Part shown: positions 5,644-10,251 of the stretch, one piece after another
Numbering within the stretch: the first letter of the stretch is position 1
Layout: each line of letters opens with the position of its first letter
DNA from: Actinomycetota bacterium
GTDB taxonomy: Bacteria; Actinomycetota; CADDZG01; WHSQ01
Length of the DNA stretch: 10,251 bases
Reading direction: 5' to 3'
Assembly: GCA_013695055.1 (NCBI GenBank)
Contig: JACDBF010000294.1
Coordinates: forward strand, 1 to 10,251
Notes under the pieces: generated by a model
Database searches by the model: none
What the model saw: only the letters and a program-made list of their open reading frames with translations
What the model was told of the DNA's origin: nothing
Translations under genes and position numbers: made by a program

Positions 5644-7704
5644 ATGCGAGCACCGATGACGCCTTCTGTCCTGACCGAACGCGTGCGTACGAGTCCGGCT
5701 CCCGAACGACGGCCGGCGATTGATCGCGTGCTCGGTCACCCCCTTGCGTATGCACTGACTGCGTTGGTGATCTTGGCGGCGTTCGGATGGACCTTCGTCG
5801 ATAATCCCGGTCGCCCCGCTCCCGCGGACGACCCCGCCTTCTACGCGTGGAGGACGGAAGCGCTCATCTCGGAGAAACCAGTAGCCCTCCTGGAGATCGA
5901 CGGGCCACGCGACATGCTGGTCGGCGGATATCGCGTCTCGACTCCCTTGATCGCGGGCTTCATGCGTCATATCGCAGCCACCGCTCCGCTCGCGCCGACG
6001 GCCCTCCTCGCCGTGGGGCTCAGGGTCGTGATTCCGTTGCTGCTGGGGGGCCTGGCCTTCCGGTATCGGCGAGATCCGCTCGTCTTCCATGCCGTGGCCT
6101 TCGCATCCGCGAGCCTCCTCCCGACGCCGTCATTCGGGGGCTACCTGGATAACGTCGTGACGCTCATGTTTCTCGCCGCCGCTCTCTTTCTCATCGCGCC
6201 GGCTCGCGCCTCGTGGCCCGCCCGTATCGGCTTGACCACTCTCCTGTTCCTGGCCGGGCTGACCCATCCGACGACGCTTGCGATGTTCTGCGTGGTCCTG
6301 GGAGCCATGGCGCTCGTACGCTTGGCGGCACGCCGCTTCGACCTGCGGTCGGTGATCAGAGACGATGGGCCCGCCCTCGCCTCGGCCATCGTCGCAGCCG
6401 TCGCCACCTACGCCGTCTGGAAGCTCGGGGTTTGGGGAGAGCCGGCATCCCTGAGCGAGGCCGCAGTGCCTCCTCCAGCCGACGCCACGTTCTTTCAGAA
6501 GCGATTGGGGCAGTGGATCAGGGCTCTGCGTCCGACCTTCAACGCGCCGCTGATGATTCTTGGAGCAGCGGGCCTGTTGGCGGCGGGCAAGCGCGCTGCT
6601 GAAGACGATCTGACCCGCATCGCGCTCGTGTGGCTGCTGCCGCTCGCAGGCGTCTTCGGCTTTCTCGCAGGCGTCGCTTATCCCTACTATCGCTTTCTCA
6701 ACACGACCCTCGGTTGGGTCTTGCTCATCGGCCTCGGCTGCTATTTCGCGACGCGCTTTTTCTTGCGTGTTGCCGCGCGCGGCGGCGCCAACCGCCTGGC
6801 TCTGGTCGGCGTCGCAGTTGTTGCGCTCATCATCGTGACGAACTTCACTACCGGATTCGTGCAGGTGGGCTGGAACAGCCTCGAGGAAGCGTGGATCACC
6901 CCCGACCGGCTCACAGAGATGGATGCCCTGCGCGCTCATCTCGCCGGTTCCGACAGGCCGGTGGTATTCGTCGCCGACGACGAGGCCCCCGAGCCCGTGC
7001 GCATCTATGGCTTTACCAAGCTCGTGGCTAACGTCTCACGCTACGGCGTGGCTCTCGGCCAGCAGGACCGCGCCTTCGTCTACCTCGGATCTCTTGAGAG
7101 CTACCTCGCCGGCGACGCGACGGAGCGGTCCGGCGACGCCTTCTATGGAGAATTGTCGCGCGACACTTTGCTGGAGCTCCAGGCCTTCGAAGAGCTCTCG
7201 GGAGAAGCGACCGAAGATCCCATCGCGGTGGTCGCGTCGAGCTTCAACACGACCGGCTCGAACGTGGCGCTCGCCGCCGGGGAGGAGGAGCTTCCCTCGG
7301 AGGCCGTCGCCGACGCATTGGTGGTGCGCGGCACGGAGGTCGAGGGCGGCGATCCGTCGCCGTCCGCCATCGAGACCGACACCCAAGAGCAGGGCCTCGG
7401 CGGCCCGCTTCACGTGGTGGTCGTCATCGGGGGCCTCGCCCTGCTCATGGTGCCCGGCTTCCTAGCGGTGAGATGGATGTTGCCCGACGCGGGCTTTGCC
7501 GAGTGGCTCGGTCTCGTTCCCGCGTTGGCCATGGGGGCGCTGGCATTCGTCTCCTTCTGGGCGCTCGCCCTCCTGGGCGACCCCCTAACCGCCGGCTTGG
7601 CGTGGGCTCTGTTGGCCGGAACAACGCTTGTGCTCGCGACCCTCGTCTTTATCCGCCGCAACGGACGTTCCCAGACCGCGAGCGCGCCCCCAGAGCGGCC
7701 GTGA
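5644..7704 (+). CDS. Large polytopic membrane protein, GT-C glycosyltransferase-like
   Basis: A 686-residue protein. A basic cytoplasmic N-terminus is followed by a first helix (about 33-52) and an extracytoplasmic loop with DDPAFYAWRTEAL (62-74), resembling the acidic motif in the first outer loop of GT-C enzymes. About eight more helices follow to residue ~403, with GLTHPTT (205-211) and YPYYRFLN (346-353) near membrane edges. Residues ~404-588 are a soluble, acidic, probably extracytoplasmic region with no family I recognise. Three helices (about 589-609, 619-642, 648-670) close the protein. GT-C enzymes use polyprenyl-phosphate sugars on the outer membrane face, which fits the GT2 nearby. 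It could instead be a Wzy-like or other uncharacterised polytopic protein. ATG 5644 and ATG 5656 are both possible starts, without a good Shine-Dalgarno. A 54-bp gap separates it from the MFS gene. Confidence 0.6.
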   Translation: MRAPMTPSVLTERVRTSPAPERRPAIDRVLGHPLAYALTALVILAAFGWTFVDNPGRPAPADDPAFYAWRTEALISEKPVALLEIDGPRDMLVGGYRVSTPLIAGFMRHIAATAPLAPTALLAVGLRVVIPLLLGGLAFRYRRDPLVFHAVAFASASLLPTPSFGGYLDNVVTLMFLAAALFLIAPARASWPARIGLTTLLFLAGLTHPTTLAMFCVVLGAMALVRLAARRFDLRSVIRDDGPALASAIVAAVATYAVWKLGVWGEPASLSEAAVPPPADATFFQKRLGQWIRALRPTFNAPLMILGAAGLLAAGKRAAEDDLTRIALVWLLPLAGVFGFLAGVAYPYYRFLNTTLGWVLLIGLGCYFATRFFLRVAARGGANRLALVGVAVVALIIVTNFTTGFVQVGWNSLEEAWITPDRLTEMDALRAHLAGSDRPVVFVADDEAPEPVRIYGFTKLVANVSRYGVALGQQDRAFVYLGSLESYLAGDATERSGDAFYGELSRDTLLELQAFEELSGEATEDPIAVVASSFNTTGSNVALAAGEEELPSEAVADALVVRGTEVEGGDPSPSAIETDTQEQGLGGPLHVVVVIGGLALLMVPGFLAVRWMLPDAGFAEWLGLVPALAMGALAFVSFWALALLGDPLTAGLAWALLAGTTLVLATLVFIRRNGRSQTASAPPERP

Positions 7705-9440
7705 GCGCCGAGTCCATCCGCGAGCGGTCGGGGGCCCCGCCCGGACGGGTGGCCGCCCTGGAGCCACAGCCTGGGGAGTCGCCTGCCCGGAGGCAGCGGA
7801 TCCTGCGCGCACTCGCGGTCGCCTTGCTCGCAATCGGAGTGGCTTTTTGGGCGTTCGGCAGCGGCATCGTTGCGTTGTGGCTGTTCATGGCCGCGGCCGT
7901 GGCCGTGGCCTGGCTCCTTCCCCTGCCCATAGCCCTTGTGTCCCCTCTGTTCATGGGGGTGGTGGGCTGGCTGGTCGACATGCTTCCCCTCGTGGTGCTC
8001 GCGGGCTGGTCGGCGGTAATCGCTCGCTGGATCGCCGGCCTGGTGCGTGCCCGGCGCATGCCGCGCGGGGGTCGCTGGATCTGGCTGCCGATCGGTCTCT
8101 CCGCGTGGACGATCCTCGGGGTCGTCGCCGTGTCGCCTACGGATCTCAAACGCTTCGCGTTGCTCTTCGGCATCCAGGTTCTCGCAAGCGGAACGATGCT
8201 TGCCGTCGTCGACTGCCTGAGTGCCGGCGATCGGCGACGCGTCACGACTGCACTTCTCGCCTTCATAGCGTTGCTGTCGATCGCGGTGTCTCTCGAATGG
8301 CTCGGCCTCCCCGTCCAGGAGCTCAAGGACGCGACCGTCAGCGACCGGGTAGAGGCGGCTTACGGAGTGGACGCCTTCACCAACTCCCTCGAGATGATCA
8401 AGTATGTGCGCTCGAGCAAGGCGGGGGCTCCCGACCTGCGCGCCGAGCTCACGGCCGCTCGTAAGCGCAATCCCGACCTGCCGTCATTCGAGGTGTTCAA
8501 GCCCAAGTTCCAGGCCTGGAGCACCAGCTTGATGGTGCGCTTCGCGGGCTCGGCGCGTCCCTTCGAGAGCGATCTCCAGAGCTCGAGGATCGAGCTCCTG
8601 TACGACAACGTGGGCCTGGCCCCCGCCAACACCGTTCCACGAATGCGGTCGTTCCCCCGCAACTCGCTGACCTACGCCGGCATCTGCGTAGCCCTCTTTC
8701 CGCTGGGCCTGTACTTCACATGGAGTCAGGCGGGGTGGAGGCGCAAGCTCGGGGTCGTGGCGGTCGTCTCTTGCTTGTTCGGCGCCGCCTTCTCGCTCGC
8801 ACGCGGAGCGTGGCTGGCCGCGTTCATCGGGGTCGTCTATCTCGCGATCGACGGATCCGTCTCGGGCCGGCGAAAACTTCAGGCATTCGGCGCCTTTGCG
8901 GCCGCCGCGCTCGTCATCGTCGCAGTATTCACGATCAAGTATGGAGTCGACCCATTGAGCGCGCGCGGTGAAGCAGAAGGCAGCGTCAACACGCGTGAGG
9001 CCGTGTACGAGGACACCATTCAAGGTGTCAGGAGCGGCGGCCTGAACCTCGTCATCGGCTTCGGGATCGAAACCGCGCGCGGGGCGGGTGGATCGTCTCA
9101 TGTGCTGGGGCGCTATATACCGAGCGCGGGTACCCACTCCACCTACCTCAACTATCTCTTTCGCGCAGGGATCGTCGGAGCGTTGTTGGTGATCGCGATC
9201 TACGTGTTGGCGGGTCTGCACGCGCGCGCGGCGGCTCGCAGGGGGGCCGCAGAGGACCGCGTCCTGGCAACAGCTCTGGCGGCTGCGGTCGTGATCGTCG
9301 CGGCACACGGAATGATCTTGAGTCTCTATGTCGAGCCCGTATACACACTCGTGGTGTCATTGCTCTTGGGACTGGCAATGACCGTAGGGATCGATAATCG
9401 CGTGCCGGTCATCTCGCGGCGTCGCAGCGCCTCCGGATAG
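7701..9440 (+). CDS. O-antigen ligase/polymerase-family protein (Wzy_C domain)
   Basis: A 579-residue protein from GTG 7701, whose start overlaps the previous stop in a GTGA arrangement. A ~34-residue cytoplasmic tail precedes about a dozen membrane helices. The Wzy_C signature is present: SLARGAW (365-371) at a helix edge, a second outer loop with VNTREAVYED (429-438) and GFGIE, then GTHSTYLNYLFRAGIVGAL (477-495). R368 and H479 correspond to the Arg and His regarded as important in WaaL/Wzy proteins. Before MRSFPRNSLTYAG, a region equivalent to the usual G-x-F-x-x-PN-x-x-A motif, there is a hydrophilic loop of ~120 residues (about 203-322), longer than I expect for the family. It probably polymerises lipid-linked oligosaccharide units or transfers them to an acceptor on the outer face; ligase and polymerase cannot be told apart from sequence. 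The flippase start overlaps its stop. Confidence 0.85.
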   Translation: MSAESIRERSGAPPGRVAALEPQPGESPARRQRILRALAVALLAIGVAFWAFGSGIVALWLFMAAAVAVAWLLPLPIALVSPLFMGVVGWLVDMLPLVVLAGWSAVIARWIAGLVRARRMPRGGRWIWLPIGLSAWTILGVVAVSPTDLKRFALLFGIQVLASGTMLAVVDCLSAGDRRRVTTALLAFIALLSIAVSLEWLGLPVQELKDATVSDRVEAAYGVDAFTNSLEMIKYVRSSKAGAPDLRAELTAARKRNPDLPSFEVFKPKFQAWSTSLMVRFAGSARPFESDLQSSRIELLYDNVGLAPANTVPRMRSFPRNSLTYAGICVALFPLGLYFTWSQAGWRRKLGVVAVVSCLFGAAFSLARGAWLAAFIGVVYLAIDGSVSGRRKLQAFGAFAAAALVIVAVFTIKYGVDPLSARGEAEGSVNTREAVYEDTIQGVRSGGLNLVIGFGIETARGAGGSSHVLGRYIPSAGTHSTYLNYLFRAGIVGALLVIAIYVLAGLHARAAARRGAAEDRVLATALAAAVVIVAAHGMILSLYVEPVYTLVVSLLLGLAMTVGIDNRVPVISRRRSASG

Positions 9441-10251
9441 TGCGTGACCCCGGGGAGCCTTCTCAGAGCGCCGGGCTGTCTGCGGAGGCCGCCGAGGATG
9501 TAGCCACCATCGCGCGCGGCGGCGCAGTCCAGATCACCGGACAGGTCATGCAAAGGGGACTCTCCTTTTTGTTCTCGGCCGTCGCCGCGCGCTTGCTTGG
9601 CATCGCGGGCTTCGGCCTCTACAGTCAGATCGCTCGCGTTCTCGCCATTGGGGGACAGCTGGGCCTGGCGGGGTTCAACTATGCGTCGATGCGCTTCATC
9701 GCGCGGTCGCGTGCAACGGGCGACCACGGCGGCGTGCGCGGAGCCGCGCGCGTTGCGCTCTGGGGGACGGCCATAGCGTCGTTGATCGTGGTGGTGGGTG
9801 TTTTTGCGGGTGCCGGGGAGATAGCCGGCCTGTTCACGCGTGGCCGCCAGGCGGCGGAACAGCCCGAGTTCGCACGCTTGCTTCGGATAGGTGCGGCCTA
9901 CATTCCCCTGTTCGGGCTCATGCAGGTTCTTCGTTATTGCACGCAGGCATACAAGACGATGGTTCCCTCGGTGATCGTCGGCAACATCGTGCAGCCCGCG
10001 GCTCGTTTCATATTTGGCGTGGCCGCGTTGCTCGCCGGCTTCGAGATTGCCGGGGCGGTGTCGACGCTCGCGGCAAGCATGGGCGCAGGGGCATTGGTGG
10101 GTGCGTGGTATTGGCGGCGCATGCCCGTGGAAGCCGAGCGCGCGGCTGTGCCGCGTGCTCGTGCAGGGGAGATGGTGCGCTTTGCTCTTCCGCAAGCGGG
10201 TGCGTCGCTTCTGGGGATTCAGTCGCTCGGCCTCGGCATCGTCGTGCTCGG
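9440..10251 (+). CDS. Wzx-type polysaccharide flippase (MVF/MATE superfamily), 3' truncated by window
   Basis: A frame open from GTG 9440, whose G is the last base of the preceding TAG, to the window edge: 270 residues of a protein that usually has 400-500. After a ~25-residue acidic cytoplasmic tail comes ARGGAVQITGQVMQRGLSF and then RLLGIAGFGLYSQIARVLAI (51-70), the typical first two helices of oligosaccharide flippases (G-x-x-x-FGLY pattern). Residues 75-92 (LGLAGFNYASMRFIARSR) match the loop after helix 2. Later helices at about 108-124, 150-160, 176-220 and 247-270 fit the 12-14 helix fold. It would translocate undecaprenyl- or polyprenyl-diphosphate-linked saccharide across the membrane for the Wzy-like partner. 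The 1-nt overlap implies translational coupling. A long antisense open frame (9326-10195) is a codon-bias shadow. Confidence 0.85.
   Translation, partial: MRDPGEPSQSAGLSAEAAEDVATIARGGAVQITGQVMQRGLSFLFSAVAARLLGIAGFGLYSQIARVLAIGGQLGLAGFNYASMRFIARSRATGDHGGVRGAARVALWGTAIASLIVVVGVFAGAGEIAGLFTRGRQAAEQPEFARLLRIGAAYIPLFGLMQVLRYCTQAYKTMVPSVIVGNIVQPAARFIFGVAALLAGFEIAGAVSTLAASMGAGALVGAWYWRRMPVEAERAAVPRARAGEMVRFALPQAGASLLGIQSLGLGIVVL

Noticed and set aside
7473..7700. Upstream extension of the Wzy-like protein to ATG 7473
   Set aside because: It would overlap 228 bases of the GT-C-like gene and encodes an Arg-rich shadow sequence; GTG 7701 overlaps the upstream stop in the usual GTGA arrangement.
7889..7910. 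Short GGCCGT-like tandem repeat
   Set aside because: It lies inside a membrane helix of Ala/Val codons and is explained by the protein sequence.
9326..10195. 289-codon antisense open frame opposite the end of the Wzy-like gene and the flippase
   Set aside because: The + frame reads a flippase with membrane helices; the antisense product is His/Arg-rich without motifs, as expected for a shadow of a GC-rich membrane protein gene.

Overview
The window comes from a high-GC bacterium with heavy G/C third-position bias, frequent GTG starts and tightly packed, overlapping genes. Gene content (a DUF2304-GT2 fusion, a NYN-LOTUS protein, a PafA/NPP-like phosphodiesterase with a single N-terminal membrane anchor) and the promoter style would suit an actinobacterial lineage. 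That placement is an inference; no rRNA or other marker gene is present to confirm it.

Layout. Positions 1-132 hold the C-terminal end of an unidentified gene that overlaps the start of a NYN-domain RNase-like protein carrying two LOTUS/OST-HTH domains (122-1162, +). Convergent to it is a family 2 glycosyltransferase with an N-terminal DUF2304 membrane module (1205-2353, -). A 222-bp divergent intergenic region (2354-2575) contains a strong hairpin, an 11-bp tandem direct repeat and a second hairpin. From 2576 to the right edge, five + strand genes follow in operon-like order: a membrane-anchored type I phosphodiesterase/alkaline phosphatase-superfamily enzyme (2576-4294), an MFS transporter (4303-5589), a large polytopic GT-C-like membrane protein (5644-7704), a Wzy/O-antigen-ligase-type protein (7701-9440) and a Wzx/MVF-type polysaccharide flippase that runs off the window (9440-10251). 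The last three are joined by 4-nt and 1-nt overlaps.

Working model. The right-hand three quarters looks like the membrane part of a Wzx/Wzy-type surface-polysaccharide locus. The GT2 resembles polyprenyl-phosphate sugar synthases and could supply lipid-phosphate sugar donors to the GT-C-like protein. Wzx would flip lipid-linked units and the Wzy/WaaL-like protein would polymerise or ligate them. The phosphodiesterase and MFS transporter, immediately upstream in the same direction, may modify or clear precursors, but this is unproven. The most interesting single observation is that the phosphodiesterase appears circularly permuted: the segment that normally ends the PafA/NPP fold sits at its N-terminus.
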